A stretch of DNA of 15,605 nt from Micavibrio sp. (GTDB lineage: Bacteria; Pseudomonadota; Alphaproteobacteria; Micavibrionales; Micavibrionaceae): positions 1 to 15,605 of the forward strand of contig JAPJRC010000050.1 of the NCBI GenBank assembly GCA_030824805.1, read 5' to 3'. Below are positions 7,259 through 14,719 of this stretch, piece after piece. Under the pieces are notes generated by a model, which was not told the DNA's origin, did no database searches, and saw only the letters and a list, made by a program, of their open reading frames with translations. Positions within the stretch are counted from its first letter, which is position 1, and each line of letters opens with the position of its first letter. A program made the translations under genes and the position numbers.

Positions 7259-7804
7259 ATGAACACGAAAAAATCCCTCGCCCTCCTCCTCTCCTTTTCG
7301 ACGCTGGCCGTGGCCGCTTGTGCCGTGCCGCCGAAGCTGGAGAACGCGCAATACTGGCAGCGCAAATCCGCCACCAGCGCGCTTTATCTGCGCGGCCCCA
7401 AAGCCCAGCAAACCTTGCACAAGGACATCGCGGATTGCGTTACCGAGATTGATGAACTCGAGCGCCTCGGCCCGCTGCGTGAAGCATTGCCTGCCGACAC
7501 AAATGCCGGCGTGGTGCCGGACCCGAATTCGCCGGAAGGCCGCATGAAGAAATGGGACACGCCGAAACGTGACGGCTATCTCTATGCCGAACATTTCAAC
7601 TACACGGATTTCGAAGGCTGCATGGATTACAAGGGCTGGGAACGCGTAGAAAACCTGCCATACGATCTGGCGACGAAATCACGCCACGAATATCTGGAAA
7701 CGCTGTACGGTTACAAATACCAGACCAACCATCATACACAGATGGACCGCGAGAACAGCGCGAACGCTTACGCTTCCTCGCCTGACCAGAAGATCAATAA
7801 CTAG
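7259..7804 (+). CDS. Small lipoprotein of unknown function
   Basis: 181 residues. A lipoprotein signal peptide ends in the lipobox VAAC with Cys21 as the lipidated residue; Ala follows at +2, which suits outer-membrane sorting in Gram-negatives. The rest is periplasmic and hydrophilic, with two further cysteines: Cys60 (in IADC) and Cys121 in CMDYKGW. The Cys-Met-x-x-Lys-Gly-Trp motif recurs in small uncharacterised proteobacterial lipoproteins, and the two cysteines could form a disulfide. No enzyme motif is seen. Ribosome site is weak (GGA, 8 bases). It lies 64 bases after the binding-protein gene and is followed by a strong terminator. Its last 11 bases overlap the convergent gene. Confidence 0.85.
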   Translation: MNTKKSLALLLSFSTLAVAACAVPPKLENAQYWQRKSATSALYLRGPKAQQTLHKDIADCVTEIDELERLGPLREALPADTNAGVVPDPNSPEGRMKKWDTPKRDGYLYAEHFNYTDFEGCMDYKGWERVENLPYDLATKSRHEYLETLYGYKYQTNHHTQMDRENSANAYASSPDQKINN

Positions 7805-8786
7805 GGGCGAAAGCCAATCTCGATCCAGAAGCCGGCACAGAGCCGGCTTCGTTTTTTATGGTCTTCCATGGGCCGACATAGTCTTCGATATATTTCATCT
7901 GTGTCTTGTTTTTGAAATCGACCACGCCCATCCATGATGTGCCTGCCAGAAGATATCGGGAAAGACTGACTTCTTCGCTTCCGTTAGCAGCGCCGTGAAA
8001 AACGCTTTTAAGTTTGGACATCTGATCGGAAACACGCACATCCGGTTTGTTAAAGGCGTCCATACTGGAAAATGCATGTTGCAGGATGGTTTCCGCACTA
8101 TCCAGTGCTTCCTTCGGAACAGTGATGCTTCCCATGTTTGAAATTCTAACCAGATCGTCCGCGTTCACAAGACGGGCATAGATTTCCGCGCGGGTGCAGT
8201 CCCATTTGTTGATATAGGGCTTTACCGTTTCGAGCCGCGCCGTGATGGTTTCCTGCAAAAAAGATAGGCGTTGCTCAAGATCGTACACACGTGAGCGATC
8301 ACGATCGAGATATGCGCCTGCCTTGGCCCAGCTATATCCGCCGTTGTTCAGGCCTGCGGCGAAATTGAATTGCTCGAACCCAAACGCTGCAGACAATTCG
8401 ACCATGCTCTTAAGCCATGCCTTGCCAATCCCCTGTCCTTGCGCCGTCTGGTCGACATTTATCTCGTTGTCGGAAACTTTTCTTTCATCGCCCAGCGCAA
8501 ACACGGCATCAGCCTTGAAAGGCGTGATTTCATTTTTGGAAATTTTGTAGCGGAATATACCCTCGTCATCGACATTGACCCCAACCTCCATCCCCTCGAT
8601 GCCATAGGGTCCGGTTATCAGGTCGTAGATCTGTTTCGGTGTGTAGGAAATATATTGATCCCAGATCGCAAGATTATGCGCATCCTGCTGGGCCGCCGTA
8701 CAATAGTTGTAATAAAGCTTCGGGGCCTCCGCGAAGACCGCCGCATCAATGGACTGTTTTCGCGACGTTAATGTGCTGCGATACAC
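7794..8786 (-). CDS. Unrecognised protein with a GNAT-like acetyltransferase segment
   Basis: 330 residues from GTG 8786. This start is nearly forced: an in-frame TAG lies two codons upstream, and no other common start appears for more than 50 codons. Residues about 108-160 read like GNAT motif A and the region after it: INVDQTAQGQGIGKAWL with the Q-x-x-G-x-G loop (QGQGIG, 116-121) that would hold acetyl-CoA pyrophosphate, a helix, strand FEQFNFAAG, then NGGYSWAKAGAYL. A coiled-coil-like helix (about 163-190) and an unknown alpha/beta C-terminal half follow. I do not know a named family with this architecture. It overlaps the upstream glycosyltransferase gene by 41 bases, so the two are surely co-transcribed. 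Its 3' end contains the terminator of the opposing lipoprotein gene. Confidence 0.75.
   Translation of the reverse strand: MYRSTLTSRKQSIDAAVFAEAPKLYYNYCTAAQQDAHNLAIWDQYISYTPKQIYDLITGPYGIEGMEVGVNVDDEGIFRYKISKNEITPFKADAVFALGDERKVSDNEINVDQTAQGQGIGKAWLKSMVELSAAFGFEQFNFAAGLNNGGYSWAKAGAYLDRDRSRVYDLEQRLSFLQETITARLETVKPYINKWDCTRAEIYARLVNADDLVRISNMGSITVPKEALDSAETILQHAFSSMDAFNKPDVRVSDQMSKLKSVFHGAANGSEEVSLSRYLLAGTSWMGVVDFKNKTQMKYIEDYVGPWKTIKNEAGSVPASGSRLAFAPSY
7828..7857 (+). terminator. Strong rho-independent terminator of the lipoprotein transcript
   Basis: The perfect 9-base stem GAAGCCGGC / GCCGGCTTC with loop ACAGA is followed by G and six Ts. The T run is on the plus-strand side only, so it ends the plus-strand transcript. 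It lies within the last codons of the opposing gene, where it encodes EAGSVPAS. Confidence 0.9.
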
Positions 8787-9750
8787 GCTCTATTACCGGA
8801 TCAAAGTTTTTTATTATGTCAATAATCTGGCTAGGTTGTAACCCAACCATAAGGCTCCGGTCAAGCGTTTTAGGATTATACCCTTCAAAATCAACGAGTT
8901 CGTCAAAGGTCTGGGGGGTGGTGATATACCCGGTATGGTCGCCCCATGGCGCGTAAAGATGCGGATAGCTAGGTCCGAACAGGCCAAAGGTCGGCACGCC
9001 CGCCGCCGCCGCCGCATGCATAAGGCCGGAATCGTTGCCTATATAAAAATCGCATAGGGCCAAAGCCGCGGCCGCCTCTCCTGGTGTCCCTTTGGCAATG
9101 CCGTCGATCCTGCGATCCGCAGGCACGGAATCCAGAACAGGCCGCGCTTGTGCTTCTTCGCCCGGTGCGGCAAAGACAGCAACACGTGCATTGTAAAACG
9201 GTCCTTCTTTCGATGTGATCCACCGCACCACCTCGATGAAATTCTCCGCCGGCCATGTCTTTCCAATCCAGTTGGCAGAAGGCCCCACGGCAATGACAGG
9301 CCCGCCGGCAGGAATAAGATTGCGCGCAAATGCCTGCTGTTCCGGTGTGAAATACAGCTTAGGAGCGGGCGCGTCATCAAGACGCATCGTTTGCGCGGCC
9401 TGCTCCACCTTGTGTGCGTCCTTGTCCACGCGGCCGCCGAAAATATAGCGTTGCTTTGCAAGCACCAGACGCGACACGGCCGAATTGCGCAGATCTATGA
9501 CCATATCCCATTTCGTGCCAACGGCGGCTTTCCACAAATCGACCCAATGCCCGCTGCGCGGCTTTTTCTTCATGGGGATAATGCGTTCGACATTCGGAAA
9601 TCCTTCGAAAACACTCGCGGCAATGGGGCCGCAAGCCACGGTGACCTTGCCTTCAGGGTAGGTCCGCCATAGATAGTCCAGCAATCCGGTGCTCAAAACC
9701 GCATCGCCCAGCCGCGTTGCCGTGATAAAGAGTATTTTCATGCCGGCCAT
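8746..9750 (-). CDS. Glycosyltransferase family 9, heptosyltransferase-like (LPS core)
   Basis: 334 residues from ATG 9750 (AGGA about 10 bases upstream); ATG 9741 (MKILFITATRLGDAVLSTG) is an alternative. That N-terminus is typical of ADP-heptose:LPS heptosyltransferases, where the Gly-Asp starts the acceptor-side loop. The C-terminal nucleotide-sugar motif GNDSGLMH (about 238-245) followed by AAAAAGVPTFGLFGPSYP is the defining GT9 D-[ST]-G-x-x-H element. It acts at the cytoplasmic face of the inner membrane in LPS or related glycan assembly; the donor cannot be assigned from sequence, and it may transfer a sugar other than heptose. It diverges from the YgfZ-like gene with only 20 bases between starts, and runs into the GNAT-like gene. 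Confidence 0.88.
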   Translation of the reverse strand: MAGMKILFITATRLGDAVLSTGLLDYLWRTYPEGKVTVACGPIAASVFEGFPNVERIIPMKKKPRSGHWVDLWKAAVGTKWDMVIDLRNSAVSRLVLAKQRYIFGGRVDKDAHKVEQAAQTMRLDDAPAPKLYFTPEQQAFARNLIPAGGPVIAVGPSANWIGKTWPAENFIEVVRWITSKEGPFYNARVAVFAAPGEEAQARPVLDSVPADRRIDGIAKGTPGEAAAALALCDFYIGNDSGLMHAAAAAGVPTFGLFGPSYPHLYAPWGDHTGYITTPQTFDELVDFEGYNPKTLDRSLMVGLQPSQIIDIIKNFDPVIERVSQHINVAKTVH

Positions 9751-9770
9751 TAGACGTATATCCTGTAGCC
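9751..9770. promoter_or_regulatory. 20-base divergent start region with a shared TATAT element
   Basis: The gap between the glycosyltransferase ATG and the YgfZ-like ATG contains GTATATC (9756-9762), read as GATATAC on the other strand. If this is a -10 box, plus-strand transcripts would begin within a few bases of ATG 9771, giving a leaderless mRNA. That would fit the lack of any ribosome site before 9771. Inference only. Confidence 0.3.
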
Positions 9771-10496
9771 ATGTCAAAACCATTCTACGTATCCCTGCCC
9801 GCCCGCGGCCTGATCCATATCGAAGGCGAAGACCGCGTTTCCTTCCTGCAGGGATTGGTATCCAATGATGTATCAAAGGCCTCCGCAGGTGCTATCCAGT
9901 ATTCCTGCCTTCTGACACCGCAAGGGAAATTCCTGCATGATTTCTTCCTCCATACGGGCGATGGTTTCCTGTTGCTAGACTGCGAAGGCGGCGCGCGCGC
10001 CAAAGACCTGTACGAGCGCCTGACCAAATTCCGCCTGCGCGCCAAGGTAAAAATCTCGGTGGAAGAAAACAATGATGTCTATGCCGTGTTCGGCAGCGAT
10101 GTTGGCCTGCCTGACCCACGTCACGACCGAATGGGACGGCGCACATTCGAAAAGCCCGACCTCGAAGAAAAACCGTTTGAAGAATGGGACCGTTTGCGAA
10201 TCTCGCTGTGCGTCCCCGATGGCAGCCGCGATGCGGAGCTGGAAAAATCGACCTTGCTCGAAGTGCATATCGACAAACTCAACGGCATCGACTGGAACAA
10301 GGGCTGTTACATGGGGCAGGAATTGACGGCCCGCATGCATTATCGCGGTCTTGCAAAAAAGCACCTTTACACCGTGACGTTCAAAGACACGGCCCCTTCC
10401 CCGTTTTCGGATTTGCCGAATGGCGGACAGATGCGCTCAAGCTGCGGCGATATAGGATTGGCGTTGCTGAAAGATGGAGAGCCTACATGCGTGTAA
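9771..10496 (+). CDS. ygfZ: YgfZ/GcvT-family folate-binding protein (iron-sulfur cluster maintenance)
   Basis: 241 residues. The family signature K-G-C-[FY]-x-G-Q-[ED] is present as NKGCYMGQELTARMHYRG (residues 176-193), with Cys179 the conserved cysteine. The N-terminal part (LIHIEGEDRVSFLQGLVSND, TPQGKFLHDFF) is the usual folate-binding half shared with GcvT. YgfZ-like proteins bind tetrahydrofolate and help repair or assemble certain Fe-S enzymes, such as the tRNA methylthiotransferase MiaB. Family members are commonly about 280-330 residues. This one ends soon after GDIGLALL, so the last C-terminal barrel strands appear to be missing. No ribosome site is visible. The stop overlaps the start of the HAD gene by 10 bases. 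Confidence 0.88.
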   Translation: MSKPFYVSLPARGLIHIEGEDRVSFLQGLVSNDVSKASAGAIQYSCLLTPQGKFLHDFFLHTGDGFLLLDCEGGARAKDLYERLTKFRLRAKVKISVEENNDVYAVFGSDVGLPDPRHDRMGRRTFEKPDLEEKPFEEWDRLRISLCVPDGSRDAELEKSTLLEVHIDKLNGIDWNKGCYMGQELTARMHYRGLAKKHLYTVTFKDTAPSPFSDLPNGGQMRSSCGDIGLALLKDGEPTCV

Positions 10497-11107
10497 ATTA
10501 TGTTTTCTGGGATTCCGACAACACATTGGTGGATACCTATACTCACCATTGGCGCAAGCATGTTGAAACACTTAAAACGCTTGGCATAACGCTCGAAGAC
10601 AAATGGCAGGAGCGGATTTATACCAACAACGGCGCACAAAACTGGGAATGGCTTACGGCAGAACTCGGTTTGAAAGTCCCCAAAGATGAATATCTCGACA
10701 TGATCGACGGATGGTATTACCGCCACATCGCCGATATCAATATTCGGGAAGGCATTCCACAGGCGCTGGACCTCGTCCGCCATTTGCCGATGGGGGTTGT
10801 ATCAAACGGGCGCAAGCGTTCCGTCATGGCCGCGCTGGAATCCAAACAGCTAGTACCCAATTTCAAATTCATCCTGTGTATCGAGGATTATGAAGGTAGG
10901 AAACCGCAACCTGCGCCCTATTTGGCCGCCAAAACCCGTATGCAACAGATTTTCGGCACAGCGATCGATCCGAAAGAATGCCTCGTGATTGAAGACGACC
11001 CTAAAGGCGTCGAGGCAGGTTTGGCCGCAGGCATGAATGTCATCCACCGCGAGATCGGCGACGATGACGTGCCGAAATTCCTCGATAAAATCCGCGCCTA
11101 TCTATGA
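10487..11107 (+). CDS. HAD-superfamily hydrolase (phosphoglycolate-phosphatase-like)
   Basis: 206 residues. All four HAD motifs are seen: motif I DSDNT with the nucleophile Asp9 and acid/base Asp11, motif II VVSNG (Ser106), motif III Lys139 in GRKPQPAPY, and motif IV IEDDPKGV (Asp170/Asp171). A helical cap (about residues 15-90) sits between motif I and II, as in subfamily I small-molecule phosphatases. Motif I has Asn (DSDNT) where many have Gly, which is tolerated in the family. Substrate unknown. ATG 10487 has a good ribosome site (GGAG at 10476-10479), and the overlap with the YgfZ-like gene indicates coupling. The longer open frame running upstream from 10184 is the wrong frame of the YgfZ-like gene. 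The stop overlaps the convergent ppdK by 6 bases. Confidence 0.88.
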   Translation: MRVNYVFWDSDNTLVDTYTHHWRKHVETLKTLGITLEDKWQERIYTNNGAQNWEWLTAELGLKVPKDEYLDMIDGWYYRHIADINIREGIPQALDLVRHLPMGVVSNGRKRSVMAALESKQLVPNFKFILCIEDYEGRKPQPAPYLAAKTRMQQIFGTAIDPKECLVIEDDPKGVEAGLAAGMNVIHREIGDDDVPKFLDKIRAYL

Positions 11108-13774
11108 CGCTTTTTTAAGCTGCTCTGCCTGTTTGTTGCGGATGGCCGCCTGTGCCGCCGCCAGACGCGCGATCGGCACGCGGTATGGCGAGCAGGAAAT
11201 GTAATCCAGCCCAGTCTCTTCAAAGAACGCGATGGAGGCAGGATCACCGCCATGCTCGCCGCAAATGCCGAGCTTCAATTTGCTCTTTGTCTTGCGGCCA
11301 TCTGTTGCGGCTTTTGCGACCAGTTGGCCGACACCGTTCTGGTCTATCGTGACAAACGGATCCTTTTCGAAAATGCCTTTGCCGACATAAGCGGGCAGAA
11401 AGCGTGCGGCATCATCACGGGAAAGTCCTAGCGTGGTTTGTGTCAGGTCGTTCGTGCCGAAGCTGAAGAAATCCGCATCCTTTGCGATTTCCTCGGCCAT
11501 CAATGCCGCGCGCGGTAATTCAATCATCGTACCAACGCTATAGTCTAATTTCTTGCCTGCCTTTTCAAACACGGCCTGCGCCGTTTTATCGACCAGCGCC
11601 TTCAGTATCGAAAGCTCTTTTTGCGTCATTACCAGCGGGATCATGATTTCCGGTGTAACATCGCATTCCAGTGCGGCTTCGAACACGGCCTGCGCCTGGA
11701 TCTCGTAGATTTCCGGATACGTGATGCCGAGACGGCAGCCACGATGCCCCAGCATCGGATTGGCTTCCGACAATTCCGAGAAACGGCGACGCACCAGATT
11801 TTCTTCAATCCCTGCCGTTTTGGCAAAATGCGCCATCTCGTCATCACCGTGCGGCATAAACTCATGCAAAGGCGGGTCGAGCAAACGGATGGTCACCGGC
11901 AATCCCTTCATGATGGTGAACAGCTTCACAAAGTCGCCGCGTTGCGCCGGCAGAAGTTTGGCGAGCGAGTTACGGCGCGCATCGATGCTTTCGGCAAATA
12001 TCATCTCGCGCACATTCTGAATGCGCTCGGGATCAAAGAACATATGCTCGGTGCGGCACAGGCCGATACCCTCGGCACCGAACTTGCGCGCCGTTTCAGC
12101 GTCCAGCGGTGTTTCCGCGTTCGCGCGAACTTTCATGCGACGGGCTTTGTCCGCCCATTCCATGATCGTGGCAAAATCGCCGGAGAGCTGCGGCTGCACG
12201 GTTTTCACAGCGCCAAGCATCACTTCACCCGTCGCGCCGTCAATGGTGACAACGTCGCCTTCGGGAATTTCCGCGCCTTGTACGATCATCACCTTGCGTT
12301 TGTAGTCTATTGAGATCGAACCAGCGCCCGCAACACAGGCACGCCCCATACCGCGCGCCACAACGGCGGCGTGCGAGGTCATACCGCCGCGCGTGGTAAG
12401 AATACCTGCGGCGGCGTGCATGCCGTGAATATCTTCCGGCGATGTTTCGATGCGGCAGAGAATAACCTTCTTCCCGGCTTTGGCCAGTTCTTCCGCGAGA
12501 TCCGAAGTAAAGACAATTTCCCCGGAAGCTGCGCCCGGGGATGCCGGAAGGCCTTTTGCCACAATCTGCTTGTGCGCCATCGGGTCGAGCGTCGGATGCA
12601 AAAGCTGGTCCAGCGCCTGCGGTTCGATGCGGAGCAGTCCTTCCTCCGGCGTTATAACCTTCTCGTTCACCATATCGACGGCGATTTTCAGCGCGGCGGC
12701 TGCGGTGCGTTTGCCCGTGCGTGTCTGAAGCATGTAAAGCTTGCTCTGCTGCACCGTGAATTCGATGTCCTGCATATCGCGGTAATGTTTTTCGAGTTTC
12801 AGACGCACATCGTTTAACTGACTGAACACATCCGGCATGACTTCTTCCATGGATGGAAGATCGCTGCCTTCTTTTTCTCGCCCCTTGATGGTAAGCGATT
12901 GCGGCGTTCTGATACCCGCGACGACGTCTTCGCCTTGGGCATTCACCAGATATTCGCCATAGAAATAATTTTCGCCGGTTGATGGATCGCGCGTAAAAGC
13001 AACACCTGTGGCACAATCCTGTCCCATATTGCCGAACACCATTGCCTGAACGGTGACAGCCGTACCCCAATCGTCCGGAATATCGTGGATGCGGCGGTAT
13101 GTGTTCGCGCGATTGGATTGCCACGAACCGAAGACGGCGCCGATAGCGCCCCAGACCTGCTCGTGCACATCCTGTGGGAATTCACGGCCCAATTCGCGCT
13201 CTACGACCTCTTTGTATTCTTTTACAACGGCTTTCCAGTTCTGGGCCGTCAGGCCTGTGTCTTCCGTGACGTCGGCGTCGCGCTTGTGGCGTTCCAGTAT
13301 CTCCTCGAAATCATGATGATCCAGGCCAAGCACGACATTGCCATACATCTGGATAAAACGACGGTACGAATCCCACGCGAAACGCGCATCCCCCGAACGT
13401 TCAGCAAGCCCCTCGACCGTTTCATCGTTCAAGCCAAGATTGAGAACAGTATCCATCATGCCCGGCATGGAAACGCGTGCACCGGAACGCACCGAAACCA
13501 GAAGCGGATTTTTCGCATCACCAAACTTGTTTCCTACATTATCCTCGATCAATTTGATGGCAGATGCCACCTGATCTTTCAATTCCTTCGGATAAGATTT
13601 TTCGTGTGCGTAATAATATGTGCAGACTTCGGTGGTGATGGTAAAGCCGGGCGGAACAGGAAGGCCGAGTGACGCCATTTCAATCAGGTTCGCGCCTTTG
13701 CCGCCGAGAAGATTTTTTGAATTATTAGCAGATGCTTTAGTAGAGACGTTAAAGCTATAAACCCACTGCGTCAT
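11102..13774 (-). CDS. ppdK: Pyruvate, phosphate dikinase
   Basis: 890 residues from ATG 13774 (GGA a few bases upstream); ATG 13786 would add MEPK without a ribosome site. The enzyme interconverts ATP + phosphate + pyruvate with AMP + PPi + phosphoenolpyruvate, in gluconeogenesis or glycolysis. Domains run in order: the N-terminal ATP-grasp (NLLGGKGANLIEMASLGLPV at 21-40, SVRSGARVSMPGMMDT at 94-109), the swivelling phosphohistidine domain with TRGGMTSHAAVVARG (His468 phospho-acceptor, Thr466 the usual regulatory phosphorylation site), and the C-terminal PEP/pyruvate barrel with GTNDLTQTTLG (773-783) and GICGEHGGD (Cys838). Length and motifs are complete. No adjacent PPDK regulatory protein gene is seen. 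It diverges from a small unknown gene across a 149-base AT-rich gap and converges on the HAD gene. Confidence 0.98.
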   Translation of the reverse strand: MTQWVYSFNVSTKASANNSKNLLGGKGANLIEMASLGLPVPPGFTITTEVCTYYYAHEKSYPKELKDQVASAIKLIEDNVGNKFGDAKNPLLVSVRSGARVSMPGMMDTVLNLGLNDETVEGLAERSGDARFAWDSYRRFIQMYGNVVLGLDHHDFEEILERHKRDADVTEDTGLTAQNWKAVVKEYKEVVERELGREFPQDVHEQVWGAIGAVFGSWQSNRANTYRRIHDIPDDWGTAVTVQAMVFGNMGQDCATGVAFTRDPSTGENYFYGEYLVNAQGEDVVAGIRTPQSLTIKGREKEGSDLPSMEEVMPDVFSQLNDVRLKLEKHYRDMQDIEFTVQQSKLYMLQTRTGKRTAAAALKIAVDMVNEKVITPEEGLLRIEPQALDQLLHPTLDPMAHKQIVAKGLPASPGAASGEIVFTSDLAEELAKAGKKVILCRIETSPEDIHGMHAAAGILTTRGGMTSHAAVVARGMGRACVAGAGSISIDYKRKVMIVQGAEIPEGDVVTIDGATGEVMLGAVKTVQPQLSGDFATIMEWADKARRMKVRANAETPLDAETARKFGAEGIGLCRTEHMFFDPERIQNVREMIFAESIDARRNSLAKLLPAQRGDFVKLFTIMKGLPVTIRLLDPPLHEFMPHGDDEMAHFAKTAGIEENLVRRRFSELSEANPMLGHRGCRLGITYPEIYEIQAQAVFEAALECDVTPEIMIPLVMTQKELSILKALVDKTAQAVFEKAGKKLDYSVGTMIELPRAALMAEEIAKDADFFSFGTNDLTQTTLGLSRDDAARFLPAYVGKGIFEKDPFVTIDQNGVGQLVAKAATDGRKTKSKLKLGICGEHGGDPASIAFFEETGLDYISCSPYRVPIARLAAAQAAIRNKQAEQLKKAS

Positions 13775-13879
13775 TTTCGGTTCCATCGGTTAATTTAATT
13801 TCGTTAAGCATACAGATTCCGCACGAAAAAACATAGAACCAAAACCATCTCTAATTGTTATTGAATTTTTAAAACCTCT

Positions 13880-13894
13880 CGCGTAGAACACGCG
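13880..13894. promoter_or_regulatory. Inverted repeat CGCGT-N5-ACGCG directly before a CATAAT box
   Basis: A perfect 5-base-arm palindrome abuts CATAAT (13895-13900), a plausible -10 box for the small gene starting at 13924. In that position a bound protein would block the promoter. No convincing -35 box is seen. The remainder of the 13775-13923 gap is AT-rich and must also hold the ppdK promoter, which I cannot place. Confidence 0.35.
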
Positions 13895-13923
13895 CATAAT
13901 AAAAAAAATAGACGGTGTGTAAT

Positions 13924-14244
13924 ATGGACAAAGAAGAGTTGTTCGCTGCGGCGAAACAAGAAATTTTTGGTGAAAAGCCCACGTGCAGCCTTGCACGCAT
14001 CGGTTACGATATGGCCGTTCGTTACTATGGTACGATTGTGCCGGCCGCGGAAAGCGCCCTGCTCGAAATCGCGATGCCGACGGACACGCTGCGCACGGAA
14101 CTGAAAAACGCTTCCAATTTCGTCCGCGATGTCGATATCGATGCGTTTATGCCTGAAACGAAAGAAGCGCTTGTGCTTTGTGCAGAGAATTTTAATGCGC
14201 GCTATGCCCCCTTGTTGGAAGAATTGAACTTTAAAGCGGCTTAA
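13924..14244 (+). CDS. Small helical protein of unknown function
   Basis: 106 residues, not recognised. The start is ATG 13924; GTG 13915 is in frame and would add three residues. The sequence is mostly predicted helix: DKEELFAAAKQEIFG, then ARIGYDMAVRYYGT, a central TDTLRTELKNASNFVRD helix, and a C-terminal EALVLCAENFNARYAPLLEEL helix. It has two cysteines, no signal peptide and no membrane segment. Codon use resembles its neighbours, and good length with a promoter-like region upstream supports a real gene. It stands alone on its strand between ppdK (divergent) and a GNAT gene (convergent, 14-base overlap). Function cannot be inferred. Confidence 0.75.
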   Translation: MDKEELFAAAKQEIFGEKPTCSLARIGYDMAVRYYGTIVPAAESALLEIAMPTDTLRTELKNASNFVRDVDIDAFMPETKEALVLCAENFNARYAPLLEELNFKAA

Positions 14245-14719
14245 CAAGCATAAGCGCCAGATCATCGTCCAGGGTATAGGGCATATTGGCCTGCGCTCCC
14301 TCACGATCATAAGTTACGCCATTTCCATCCGGAATATAACCCATGGCGATATACATGATCTGCGCCGGGCCGTAATCCTTGCTAAGCCCCACAGCAATTC
14401 CCATCGTATCGCAGCCCCGCGCGCGGGCGGCATTTTCACAGTATTCGACGATCATGCGGGCTATGCCTTTGCGCCGCCTTGCAGGAATCACATTCAAGTC
14501 CTGAATTTCTGGAATACCCAACCTGCGATACAAAGAATACCGCGGTGTCCAGTTCAAAAGCGCAAAGCCGGCAAGTTCACCGTCTTCGTACGCCATAACA
14601 GGCACGGCCCCTGCTTCGAAAGCGTGTTCGAAATATCCTTCGTCCTTTTTGCCGATGGCATCGTATAACGCATAGAGCGCAGGTATGTCTGTGGCACTGG
14701 CTTCGCGGATTTCGATCAT
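14231..14719 (-). CDS. GNAT-family N-acetyltransferase
   Basis: 162 residues. The standard GNAT fold is readable: the N-terminus IEIREASATDIPALYALYDA, strand AGFALLNW, then LNVIPARRRKGIARMIVEYC (about residues 74-93) as motif A, with R-R-x-x-G-x-[AG] binding acetyl-CoA. The C-terminal segment AQIMYIAMGYIPDG is the motif B helix and strand. It transfers an acetyl group from acetyl-CoA to an amine; the substrate is unknown. ATG 14719 overlaps the stop of the SppA-type gene as ATGA, so it is the second gene of that operon. Its 3' end overlaps the convergent small gene. Confidence 0.9.
   Translation of the reverse strand: MIEIREASATDIPALYALYDAIGKKDEGYFEHAFEAGAVPVMAYEDGELAGFALLNWTPRYSLYRRLGIPEIQDLNVIPARRRKGIARMIVEYCENAARARGCDTMGIAVGLSKDYGPAQIMYIAMGYIPDGNGVTYDREGAQANMPYTLDDDLALMLVKPL

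Noticed and set aside
10184..10486. Open frame continuous with the HAD gene, giving a 307-residue protein
   Set aside because: This stretch is the YgfZ coding region in another frame; the clear HAD N-terminus and a good ribosome site are at 10487.
11621..12313. 230-residue antisense open frame inside ppdK
   Set aside because: A shadow of the highly conserved PPDK coding sequence, with no start signal or family resemblance.
13790..13807. TTAA repeats before ppdK resembling a CtrA site
   Set aside because: The spacings between TTAA elements are 1, 5 and 10 bases, not the 7 of the CtrA full site; this is simply AT-rich sequence.
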